Positions 1 through 5,838 of a stretch of DNA of 5,838 bases are shown here, piece after piece; position 1 is the first letter of the stretch, and each line of letters starts with the position of its first letter. Position numbers and translations under genes: made by a program. The stretch spans positions 1 to 5,838 of the forward strand of contig CATILC010000139.1 of the NCBI GenBank assembly GCA_949516455.1, given 5' to 3'. This stretch comes from Flavobacteriia bacterium. Its GTDB lineage: Bacteria > Bacteroidota > Bacteroidia > Flavobacteriales > Schleiferiaceae. The notes under the pieces were generated by a model that searched no databases, was not told where the DNA came from, and saw nothing but the letters and a program-made list of their open reading frames with translations.

Positions 1-1
1 C

Positions 2-115
2 GACCAACTGGCACTCGAGGATCGTTTGCAAACAAAGGCGGGGCATTCCCACGATTACAAAGAGGGAACTGCTGCATTCCTCGAGAAAAGAAAACCTCAA
101 TTCACGGGCAAATGA
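2..115 (+). CDS. Enoyl-CoA hydratase/isomerase family protein, C-terminal fragment (PaaF/PaaG-like)
   Basis: Only the last 37 codons are inside the window; the gene continues upstream of base 1. Reading from base 2 gives a peptide that starts DQLALEDRLQ, runs through DYKEGTAAFLEKRKPQF and ends at TGA 113-115. The segment (D/E)-G-x-x-A-F-L-E-K-R-x-P-x-F-x-G is the usual C-terminal tail of crotonase-superfamily enoyl-CoA hydratases and isomerases. That tail normally folds over the active site of the hexamer. The stop codon overlaps the next start as ATGA (112-115), so the two genes are probably co-transcribed and translationally coupled. Followed by a PaaH-like dehydrogenase, it is most likely PaaG (ring-epoxide isomerase) or PaaF (2,3-dehydroadipyl-CoA hydratase) of phenylacetate catabolism. 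The tail alone cannot separate these two from other crotonases, and no catalytic residues are visible in the fragment. Confidence 0.88.
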   Translation, partial: DQLALEDRLQTKAGHSHDYKEGTAAFLEKRKPQFTGK

Positions 116-1245
116 TCGGGATCGCAGGAGCGGGAGCCATGGGCTCCGGAATCGCCCAGGTGGCTGCACAAGCGGGTGAAGAGGTGATTCTCTTCGACAG
201 CCGGCCTGAGGCATTGGTGCGGTCCAAGGAAGCATTGAACAAGGTCATGGACCGGCTGGTCGAAAAAGGCAGGATCAGCTCGGAGGAAAAGCAAGCCATC
301 TGCGGACGAATACAATACGCCGAAGATCTGAGCGCGTTTTCCAGATGCGAGCTGGTGATCGAGGCCATTATTGAAGATCTGGATGCCAAGCGCATTCTCT
401 TCGAGCAACTGGAAAAACACATTTCGAAGACCTGTATTCTGGCCACCAACACCTCGAGTTTGAGCATTGCCTCCCTTTCCAAGGGACGCCGTCATCCTGA
501 GCAACTGCTCGGGATCCATTTCTTCAATCCGGCTCCGCTGCTGCCTCTGGTCGAGATCATTCCGAGCCTGCTCACCGACAGCGCCGTGGTGGATCGCGCT
601 CAAAAGCGCATCGATGGCTGGGGGAAAGTGACTGTTCGTGCACAGGATACTCCGGGCTTCATTGTCAACCGCGTGGCGCGTCCATTTTATGGAGAGGCCC
701 TGAAGATGCTGGAAGAAGGTGTGGCGAGCGCCTTGGAGATCGACGCGGCCATGCGGCATTATGGTTTTCGAATGGGGCCCTTCGAATTGATGGACCTCAT
801 CGGCAACGATGTGAACTACGCCGTCACGGAGACCGTCTGGACCCAGTTCTTTTACGACCCTCGTTTCAAGCCGTCACTGACCCAGAAGCGCATGAGTGAA
901 GCTGGGCTCTTTGGCCGAAAGAGCGGAAGAGGCTATTACGAATACAATGGCACTTCAGCAACGGAGCGAATGGAGTCCATCGAAGAAGGCAAGGCTAAAA
1001 CCATTTTCGAACGCATATTCTGTATGCTGGTCAATGAAGCCTATGACGCCCTCTTTATGGGAATTGGCAGCAGAGAGGACATCGATCTGGCCATGACCAA
1101 AGGCGTGAATTATCCGCGCGGACTGTTTGAGTGGTCCGACGACTATGGGCGGGAAAAATTACTCGGCATTCTCAATGCGCTGTCTGAACGCTTCGGGGAC
1201 GATCGCTACCGGGCCAATACGCTGTTTCAAAGCGGATTGACTTGA
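112..1245 (+). CDS. paaH: NAD-dependent 3-hydroxyacyl-CoA dehydrogenase, PaaH/PaaC-like
   Basis: This cytoplasmic enzyme oxidises the 3-hydroxyl of a 3-hydroxyacyl-CoA to a ketone using NAD+. In the phenylacetate pathway the substrate would be 3-hydroxyadipyl-CoA. The Rossmann motif G-A-G-A-M-G is at residues 6-11, with an acidic residue closing strand 2 at D29, which suits NAD rather than NADP. All residues matching the human HADH active site are present with matching spacing: S115 in NTSS, H136 and N139 in HFFNP, E148, and N186 in PGFIVNR; E88 matches its substrate-loop glutamate. The first C-terminal domain spans about 180-277. A second, shorter 3HCDH-like domain spans about 298-373 and carries VNYPRG (332-337) and DRYR (364-367), typical of PaaH/PaaC-type proteins. 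At 377 residues it is shorter than E. coli PaaH (about 475). The start fits because the Rossmann strand begins at once and the ATG overlaps the upstream stop. A fatty-acid or 3-hydroxybutyryl-CoA dehydrogenase remains possible. Confidence 0.93.
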   Translation: MIGIAGAGAMGSGIAQVAAQAGEEVILFDSRPEALVRSKEALNKVMDRLVEKGRISSEEKQAICGRIQYAEDLSAFSRCELVIEAIIEDLDAKRILFEQLEKHISKTCILATNTSSLSIASLSKGRRHPEQLLGIHFFNPAPLLPLVEIIPSLLTDSAVVDRAQKRIDGWGKVTVRAQDTPGFIVNRVARPFYGEALKMLEEGVASALEIDAAMRHYGFRMGPFELMDLIGNDVNYAVTETVWTQFFYDPRFKPSLTQKRMSEAGLFGRKSGRGYYEYNGTSATERMESIEEGKAKTIFERIFCMLVNEAYDALFMGIGSREDIDLAMTKGVNYPRGLFEWSDDYGREKLLGILNALSERFGDDRYRANTLFQSGLT

Positions 1246-1392
1246 CCGCATGACGATTCTGGATTAAGCAGGTGTAAACACATCTCAGCCTTTGAGTTTT
1301 TGCAACCGTGCCTCTTTAATGCCCATATATCTGATTATCAATTTATAGAATCTGTTTTACTGAGCGGCGCCCTGCTTGAAGATGTTGGCCAT

Positions 1393-1419
1393 TTAACATT
1401 GGCGTAATAGAATTATAAC
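1393..1419 (+). promoter_or_regulatory. Possible promoter for the lipoprotein gene (weak)
   Basis: TTAACA (1393-1398) and TATAAC (1414-1419) are separated by 15 bases and loosely resemble a sigma70 -35/-10 pair. The spacing is short, and the usual Bacteroidota -7 element TAnnTTTG is not present at this site. An alternative -7-like match, CAGATTTG (1452-1459), has no good TTTG partner about 20 bases upstream and would put the transcript start very close to the ATG. A promoter in this gap is likely because the function changes here, but its exact position is a guess. Confidence 0.22.
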
Positions 1420-1421
1420 CC

Positions 1422-1444
1422 TCTATTAAAGTTCTCTTAATAGA
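1422..1444. promoter_or_regulatory. 8-bp inverted repeat, candidate operator
   Basis: TCTATTAA (1422-1429) and TTAATAGA (1437-1444) are perfect inverted copies with a 7-base spacer. The dyad centre lies about 48 bases upstream of the lipoprotein start. A further TAATAG at 1405-1410 repeats the right half-site in direct orientation, 33 bases (about three helical turns) from the copy at 1438-1443. The arrangement fits a dimeric regulator site next to a promoter. The sequence is AT-rich, so chance is possible, and I do not recognise the motif as belonging to a known regulator. Confidence 0.35.
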
Positions 1445-1480
1445 TCATCATCAGATTTGCCTCATCAAAATCTCTAAAAA

Positions 1481-2737
1481 ATGATGAAAAACAGCAATCC
1501 AAGAAACTGGCTTCTCATAGGCCTCATCGGGATGATCTCATTCGCATGCAGCGACGATGATGAAGGCGGTAACGAAGGACCCGCACCTGTAAGTGGAAAT
1601 GTGATCAAATCCGGACAGATCACAACCGACGAAACATGGACAGCTGATAAAGTGTACCAGCTGAGCGGCCGCGTAGTAGTGACCGATGGCACTACCCTGA
1701 CCATCGAGGCAGGAACGGTCATCAAAGCGGAGGCTGGTCAGGAGGCCAACTCATCTACTTTGATCATCGCACGCGGAGGAAAACTGATGGCTGAGGGAAC
1801 CGCCACTGCGCCGATCATTTTCACTTCCGTTGCAGACAACATCGAACCTGGAAACATCACAAGCCCAAATTTGAATTCCTCATTCAACGGCCTATGGGGA
1901 GGCCTTTTGGTACTTGGCAAAGCCCCTATTTCTGTTTCTGGCGATGTTGAATCCACACAGATCGAAGGCATTCCACCTTCTGACATCAACGGTCTCTACG
2001 GAGGCACCGACCCGAACGACAACTCTGGCGTGATGCGCTACATCTCCATTCGCCACGGCGGAACACTGATCGGAGATGGCAATGAGATCAACGGCCTGAC
2101 TCTTGGAGGCGTTGGAAGCGGAACTACGATCGATCACATCGAGGTAGTGGCCAATTTCGACGACGGTATTGAGTGGTTTGGCGGCAATGTCAACTGTTCA
2201 GATCTTCTGGTCTGGCATCAGGGAGACGATGCATTTGACATCGACCAGGCATTCAGCGGAACACTCAACAACTTGGCTTTCCTTGGTAATTCCAGCTCGG
2301 ACCACGCCTTGGAGATCGACGGGCCCGAGGGTTCGCTCAACGGAGCTTTCACAATGACCAACGCTACCTTCATCGGCTACAACGATGGCGGAACCGACGG
2401 CGGGGAATATGCCGACTTCCGTGATGGCGCTCAAGGCAACCTCAGCAATATCTACTTCACCAATTTCTCTGAGTCCTCAGATGTGGAACTGGACGACGAT
2501 AATTCTTCCAACAACTACAAGAATGGAATTCTGAATTTCAACTCAGCATGGGAATTCAATACTGACCATCTTTCAGGAGGCAATATGGACGTTGCAGATA
2601 TTTTCGTGGACAAGTCATCAGCTGGAGACGCTTTCTCCGACCTGAGCTTCTCCTCCAACGTTTCTAGTTCAACGGTTGGTGCAGACCTTTCACAGTTTGC
2701 AGGTTGGACACTCGGAGACGCCATTGGCGCCCTCTAA
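1481..2737 (+). CDS. Surface lipoprotein with a right-handed parallel beta-helix fold, function unknown
   Basis: The 418-residue product has a type II signal peptide: a short polar start (residues 1-10), a hydrophobic core LLIGLIGMIS (11-20) and a lipobox-like S-F-A-C, with lipidated C23. The next residues S-D-D-D-E (24-28) resemble the acidic export signal that sends Bacteroidota lipoproteins to the cell surface. From about residue 58 the chain shows short beta-strands with glycine turns: the N-terminal cap with VVVTDGTTLTIEAGTVIKA (65-83) and GGKLMAEGTATAPIIFTS (99-116), then rungs near 184-194, 217-235, 239-260, 262-281, 290-316 and 321-340. The rungs carry recurrent acidic turns (DDGIE 227-231, DDAFD 249-253, DHALE 274-278). 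The C-terminus, ending FAGWTLGDAIGAL, shows no type IX sorting domain. An in-frame TAA at 1475-1477 fixes the start at ATG 1481 or the adjacent ATG 1484; the leader is A-rich without a Shine-Dalgarno. A TonB receptor follows, so a substrate-capture role is inferred. I recognise this as a recurring Bacteroidota family without a secure function; no catalytic site is evident. Confidence 0.92.
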   Translation: MMKNSNPRNWLLIGLIGMISFACSDDDEGGNEGPAPVSGNVIKSGQITTDETWTADKVYQLSGRVVVTDGTTLTIEAGTVIKAEAGQEANSSTLIIARGGKLMAEGTATAPIIFTSVADNIEPGNITSPNLNSSFNGLWGGLLVLGKAPISVSGDVESTQIEGIPPSDINGLYGGTDPNDNSGVMRYISIRHGGTLIGDGNEINGLTLGGVGSGTTIDHIEVVANFDDGIEWFGGNVNCSDLLVWHQGDDAFDIDQAFSGTLNNLAFLGNSSSDHALEIDGPEGSLNGAFTMTNATFIGYNDGGTDGGEYADFRDGAQGNLSNIYFTNFSESSDVELDDDNSSNNYKNGILNFNSAWEFNTDHLSGGNMDVADIFVDKSSAGDAFSDLSFSSNVSSSTVGADLSQFAGWTLGDAIGAL

Positions 2738-2761
2738 CTGCGGCTGAACTTTTAATTATAT

Positions 2762-2799
2762 GCCCAATACCGAACCCTCGGTATTGGGCTTTACTTGTT
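2762..2799 (+). terminator. Intrinsic terminator or attenuating hairpin between lipoprotein and receptor genes
   Basis: GCCCAATACCGA (2762-2773) pairs perfectly with TCGGTATTGGGC (2778-2789), a 12-bp stem with a 4-base ACCC loop. It is followed by TTTACTTGTT (2790-2799), seven T in ten but broken by A, C and G. The hairpin starts 24 bases after the lipoprotein stop and ends 21 bases before the receptor ATG. No separate receptor promoter is evident in that gap, so the likeliest role is partial termination, with readthrough feeding the receptor gene. It could also protect the upstream mRNA 3' end. Confidence 0.8.
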
Positions 2800-2810
2800 A
2801 AATACGACCT

Positions 2811-5717
2811 ATGCGCCTCTCCATTGTCCTTCTCGGAACGCTCATCTCGCTCCTGAGCAGCGGCCATGCACTCCACGCCCAAACCGAAGAGGGCATCCTG
2901 CGCGGGATGGTGATCGAAGCCAGTACTGGCGAACCGCTGTTTTCCGCCAATATTCAGGTGGTGGGCGTACAGGCCGGAGCCGTCAGCGATTTCGACGGAA
3001 ACTTTGAATTGCGTCTGCCCGAGGGAAGCTACGATCTGAGCATTTCATTCCTCGGTCTGCAAACCCTCAACATTTCAGGCGTTCAGGTGGTGGCCGGAGA
3101 AATAGAATTACTGGGCAAGATCCGCCTGGAGCCCGGTGGAGAAGAATTGGAAGAAGTCACCGTTACAGCCGAAGCCATCAAGAACACTGAATCGGCACTG
3201 ATCGCCATGCGGGCCAAATCGGCCAATGTCATGGATGGGATCTCCGCACAAACCTTTAAAAAGATAGGGGACGGAAATGCGGCAGCGGCAGTGAAGCGCG
3301 TGCCCGGAGTATCGCTTCAGGGAGGCAAGTACGTCTACGTGCGCGGATTGGGCGATCGCTACACCAAGACCACCCTGCACGGCATGGATATTCCCGGTCT
3401 GGATCCGGACAGGAACAGTCTGCAGATGGATATCTTCCCGACCAACATCATCAGCAACATCATCGTCCGTAAGTCCTTCACTGCCGATCTCCCTGCAGAC
3501 TTTACCGGCGGCGTGGTCAATATCGAAACCAAAGAATTCCCTGAAAAGCCAGTAACTAATATTTCAGCCAGTATCGGGTTCACACCTGGCATGCACTTCA
3601 ACAGCAGCTACAGAAGCTATGAGGGCGGTGGGCTGGATTTTTTGGGATTTGACGACGGAAGCCGCTCAGATCCGCTGGGCATGAGTGCTTCCAATCCCAC
3701 TCCGGCAGGTGAACAAACCGATCCACGACTCAAGCCCAGCGAGCCCGGAGCTGACGAGATCACGCGTTCATTCAATGGAGAGATGGGCAGCAAGACTTCC
3801 ATGAGCCCCATGAATTTTGGCTTGGGTATTTCTGGAGGAGACCAGTTCAAGCGCAACAAGCGCACGATCGGCTGGATCGCTTCATTCTCTTATAAGAACA
3901 AGACAAATTTTTACGATAACTGGGAACAGAACTATTACCGAAAGAGCACCGATACCAATGCCTATGCTCTGCGAACAGAGCGCTTGCAGTCCGGTGCCCT
4001 TGGGGTCAACAACGTATTTGTCAGCGGTCTTTTGGGAGGCGCTGTCAAGACCCTGCGCTCAAAGTTCAAAGTGGTACTGATGCACTTGCAGAACGGCGAA
4101 TCAAAGGCAGGCTTACTCGATCAGAGCGACTTCATTACCTCGAACAACCAACAGATCCGACACAATCTGGAATACAGCCAGCGTTCCATCACCAATGCAC
4201 TTATTTCAGGAGAGCATGTCTTCGATGGCGGAGACTGGGAGTTGAATTGGCGCGTGTCCCCCACCTACTCGCAAATTGGTGACAAAGACATTCGCCTGAC
4301 CAATTATGTGGTGGAACGAGATGCCTCAGGCGCTATCACTTCTTACGCTGTGGATGCCTCGGAGGCCGCGTTTCCAAAGCGCCTTTGGCGTTCCCTGAAT
4401 GAGTATAATCTCGCTTCTCGGGTGGACGTCAAACGAGCACATGAACTTTTTGGGAAAGCGGCCAGTCTGAAGTTCGGAATGGGCTATGTGGTCAAGAATC
4501 GGGATTATTCGATCCTCGACTATGAACTCCGGACGCTCGGCAATATTCAAGGGCTTTCGGGCAACGGAGATGAACTCATGACCGATGCCTTCCTCTGGGA
4601 TCCTCAAGCTCCGAGTGCGTCAGGAGCTTACATCCACGGGCAATTCCAAGCCAACAATACCTACAGCGGCAACCAACAAACCCTTTCGGCCTTTGCTTCG
4701 GAATCCTTCCGCATTGGCGACCAATTCAGAGGGGAAATGGGCATCCGCATGGAGAAATACGATCAATCCTATACCGGACAGAATCAGATCGCCAACGAAA
4801 CACCCAATGCCCCGAATGCGCGGATCTTCAACAACGAGAAGGTCCTTGATATTTTGCAGTTCTTTCCATCGGTCAACCTCATTTATGCACTCTCCGACCG
4901 TACCAATCTGAGGGCTTCCTGGTCTCAGACCACAGCCAGACCTTCTTTCCGCGAGATCTCCACAGCAGAGATCGTAGATGTGCTTTCGGGCATGACCTTC
5001 ATTGGCAATGTCGATCTGGTGCAAACGGACATCCAGAATATGGACCTCCGTTATGAAACCTTCTTCAATGGCAACCAGATGCTCTCGCTCAGCGGTTTCT
5101 ACAAAACCTTCGTCAATCCGATAGAAATGATCTCCTATGAGCAGGATCCGTCGAGCTTTCAGCCGCGCAATGTGGGCGACGCACGATTGTTCGGTCTGGA
5201 GTTGGAAGGACGCTTCAATCTGAGTGAGCTCAGTGAAAAGATGGAGGCCTGGTCACTCAATTCAAATTTCACGCTGATCGATGCCCAAGTCGCATTTGAC
5301 AAGCGGCCTGGCGGCGATTACGATGGAAAACTCAATGGGCTCCGAGTGGGCGAAGAACCCAGCGACTACCGCGACATGCAGGGCCAATCCCCTTATATCG
5401 TGAATGTGGGCCTGAGTTATCGCGGCCTTGAAAATGGCTATGAAGCCGGGCTATTTTACAACATTCAGGGACCTAAACTGGTCAGTGTGGGCATCAATTA
5501 CACGCCTGATGTCTACTCGGTGCCTTTCCACAGCCTGAACTTCAACTTCAGAAAGGTATTCGGTGAAGACGGCAAATATCAATTGGGCCTCTCAGTAGAT
5601 AACATCCTCGACGATGTGCTCGAAACAGAGACCCGTTCCTTCCGGGCCGATGCCAATGTATTCAATCGCCTTTCGCCGGGGCGCACCTTCGGTTTGAACT
5701 TCAGCCTCCGGATCTGA
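2811..5717 (+). CDS. TonB-dependent outer-membrane receptor with N-terminal carboxypeptidase-like regulatory domain
   Basis: The 968-residue product imports an unidentified substrate across the outer membrane, powered by TonB-ExbBD. A signal peptide covers residues 1-23, cleaving after LHA before Q24. A beta-sandwich of the CarboxypepD-regulatory-like type follows at about 28-107 (ILRGMVIEASTGEPLFSANIQV, then SDFDGNFELRLPEGSYDL and a strand ending SFLGLQ). A possible TonB box, EEVTVTA, lies at 114-120. The plug spans about 125-242, with RVPGVSLQGG (163-172), YVYVRGLGDRY (174-184), GMDIPGLDPDRNSLQMDIFPTN (191-212) and GGVVNIETK (233-241). The rest forms the 22-strand barrel, with TTARPSFREI near 704-713, PRNVGDARLFGLELEGRF near 785-802 and a terminal strand ending FGLNFSLRI. 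Length is normal for the class and the frame is intact. An in-frame TAA at 2799-2801 makes ATG 2811 the first usable ATG; no Shine-Dalgarno is visible. It lacks the typical SusC signature and has no SusD gene beside it; its neighbour is the beta-helix lipoprotein. The substrate cannot be read from sequence. Confidence 0.96.
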   Translation: MRLSIVLLGTLISLLSSGHALHAQTEEGILRGMVIEASTGEPLFSANIQVVGVQAGAVSDFDGNFELRLPEGSYDLSISFLGLQTLNISGVQVVAGEIELLGKIRLEPGGEELEEVTVTAEAIKNTESALIAMRAKSANVMDGISAQTFKKIGDGNAAAAVKRVPGVSLQGGKYVYVRGLGDRYTKTTLHGMDIPGLDPDRNSLQMDIFPTNIISNIIVRKSFTADLPADFTGGVVNIETKEFPEKPVTNISASIGFTPGMHFNSSYRSYEGGGLDFLGFDDGSRSDPLGMSASNPTPAGEQTDPRLKPSEPGADEITRSFNGEMGSKTSMSPMNFGLGISGGDQFKRNKRTIGWIASFSYKNKTNFYDNWEQNYYRKSTDTNAYALRTERLQSGALGVNNVFVSGLLGGAVKTLRSKFKVVLMHLQNGESKAGLLDQSDFITSNNQQIRHNLEYSQRSITNALISGEHVFDGGDWELNWRVSPTYSQIGDKDIRLTNYVVERDASGAITSYAVDASEAAFPKRLWRSLNEYNLASRVDVKRAHELFGKAASLKFGMGYVVKNRDYSILDYELRTLGNIQGLSGNGDELMTDAFLWDPQAPSASGAYIHGQFQANNTYSGNQQTLSAFASESFRIGDQFRGEMGIRMEKYDQSYTGQNQIANETPNAPNARIFNNEKVLDILQFFPSVNLIYALSDRTNLRASWSQTTARPSFREISTAEIVDVLSGMTFIGNVDLVQTDIQNMDLRYETFFNGNQMLSLSGFYKTFVNPIEMISYEQDPSSFQPRNVGDARLFGLELEGRFNLSELSEKMEAWSLNSNFTLIDAQVAFDKRPGGDYDGKLNGLRVGEEPSDYRDMQGQSPYIVNVGLSYRGLENGYEAGLFYNIQGPKLVSVGINYTPDVYSVPFHSLNFNFRKVFGEDGKYQLGLSVDNILDDVLETETRSFRADANVFNRLSPGRTFGLNFSLRI

Positions 5718-5744
5718 TTCTGAATAAACCTTGCTGGGAATGAG

Positions 5745-5770
5745 AAAGCCCGCTCTTTCGAGCGGGCTTT
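5745..5770 (+). terminator. Strong intrinsic terminator after the receptor gene
   Basis: AAAGCCCGCTC (5745-5755) pairs perfectly with GAGCGGGCTTT (5760-5770) around a TTTC loop, an 11-bp GC-rich stem starting 28 bases after the receptor stop. The terminal T run forms part of the stem, and the matching A run on the 5' side means it could also act on transcripts arriving from the - strand. It marks the end of the lipoprotein-receptor unit. Confidence 0.9.
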
Positions 5771-5778
5771 AGGCTGCT

Positions 5779-5826
5779 GTCCTATCTCAAACCAAACCAA
5801 ACAGGACTTCTGACCCCCATCAGAAG
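5779..5826. repeat. Small inverted repeats in the downstream intergenic end
   Basis: CTTCTGA (5807-5813) and TCAGAAG (5820-5826) form a 7-bp stem with a 6-base C-rich loop. Just upstream GTCCT (5779-5783) pairs with AGGAC (5803-5807) around a loop containing CAAAC/CCAAA repeats. The two stems share base 5807 but are otherwise stackable. They could be the leader of a gene beyond the window or the 3' end of one from the opposite strand. The window ends 12 bases later, so no role can be assigned. Confidence 0.4.
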
Positions 5827-5838
5827 CAATGAATGCAG

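Larger units (their letters stand above)
1246..1480. other. Intergenic region between the dehydrogenase and lipoprotein genes
   Basis: These 235 bases hold no coding region I can support and are visibly richer in A and T than the flanking genes. I see no strong intrinsic terminator after the dehydrogenase stop, so how that operon ends is unclear. A five-codon open frame (ATG 1250, stop 1265-1267) is too short to call. The 3' half carries the TAATAG/CTATTA elements and a possible promoter, listed separately. AAGCAGG (1266-1272) and CCTGCTT (1371-1377) are complementary and could close a large RNA loop, but a match of this size can arise by chance. Confidence 0.7.

Noticed and set aside
97..759. 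Long open frame of 220 codons on the - strand opposite the dehydrogenase gene
   Set aside because: It lies opposite a gene with a complete, correctly spaced active site, and its product has no recognisable motifs; it is a codon-bias shadow.
1250..1267. Five-codon open frame (MTILD) just after the dehydrogenase stop, possibly a remnant of a following operon gene
   Set aside because: Too short to support, and the bases after it show no recognisable continuation of a thioesterase or thiolase in any frame I examined.
1266..1377. AAGCAGG (1266-1272) and CCTGCTT (1371-1377) as the closing stem of a structured RNA
   Set aside because: A 7-bp match across about 100 bases is expected by chance, and I found no convincing nested helices or known riboswitch core.
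1388..1403. GCCA...TGGC mini-palindrome around TTAACA as a phosphate-regulator or other operator
   Set aside because: Only 4-bp arms and a single TTAACA copy; no second correctly spaced copy to make a direct-repeat regulator box.
4620..5024. Open frame of 134 codons on the - strand within the receptor gene
   Set aside because: It is fully antisense to conserved barrel sequence and its product resembles no family I know.
2811..5717. Assignment of the receptor as SusC
   Set aside because: The plug motifs (YVYVRGLGDRY, LDPDRNSLQMDIFPTN) differ from the SusC signature and no SusD-type gene is adjacent.
1..5838. CRISPR array, insertion sequence, tRNA or rRNA genes, phage attachment sites
   Set aside because: No regularly spaced repeats, transposase-like frames, cloverleaf patterns or ribosomal RNA sequence were seen on either strand.

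Overview
The window looks like chromosomal DNA from a member of the Bacteroidota, with G+C around half by eye. Four things point there: a lipoprotein with an acidic patch right after its lipidated cysteine (C-S-D-D-D-E), a TonB-dependent receptor with an N-terminal carboxypeptidase-like regulatory domain, a lack of clear Shine-Dalgarno sequences, and A-rich leaders before start codons. The lineage below phylum cannot be fixed from the sequence. All convincing genes are on the + strand; I see no credible gene on the - strand.

Layout. (1) 2-1245 is the end of a CoA-ester catabolic operon: the last 37 codons of an enoyl-CoA hydratase/isomerase, overlapping by four bases (ATGA) a complete 377-residue 3-hydroxyacyl-CoA dehydrogenase of the PaaH/PaaC type. 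The likely context is lower phenylacetate degradation, where hydration/isomerisation and NAD-dependent oxidation of 3-hydroxyadipyl-CoA are consecutive steps. (2) 1246-1480 is a 235-base AT-richer intergenic region with no gene. It carries an 8-bp inverted repeat just upstream of the next gene and probably holds a promoter. (3) 1481-2737 encodes a 418-residue right-handed beta-helix lipoprotein, predicted to be displayed on the cell surface. (4) 2762-2799 is a perfect 12-bp hairpin followed by a broken T tract. (5) 2811-5717 encodes a 968-residue TonB-dependent outer-membrane receptor. (6) 5745-5770 is a strong intrinsic terminator. (7) The last 70 bases hold small inverted repeats and no identifiable gene.

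How the genes work together. The first two genes are consecutive intracellular steps of a beta-oxidation-like pathway. The last two probably form a separate outer-membrane uptake unit: a surface lipoprotein that captures a substrate and a TonB-driven channel that imports it. This resembles SusC/SusD in concept, but the lipoprotein is a beta-helix rather than a SusD-like helical protein, and it comes before the receptor. The hairpin between them could reduce receptor expression relative to the lipoprotein. The substrate is unknown. This pair is the most interesting content of the window. The individual families are familiar; the joint function is inference.
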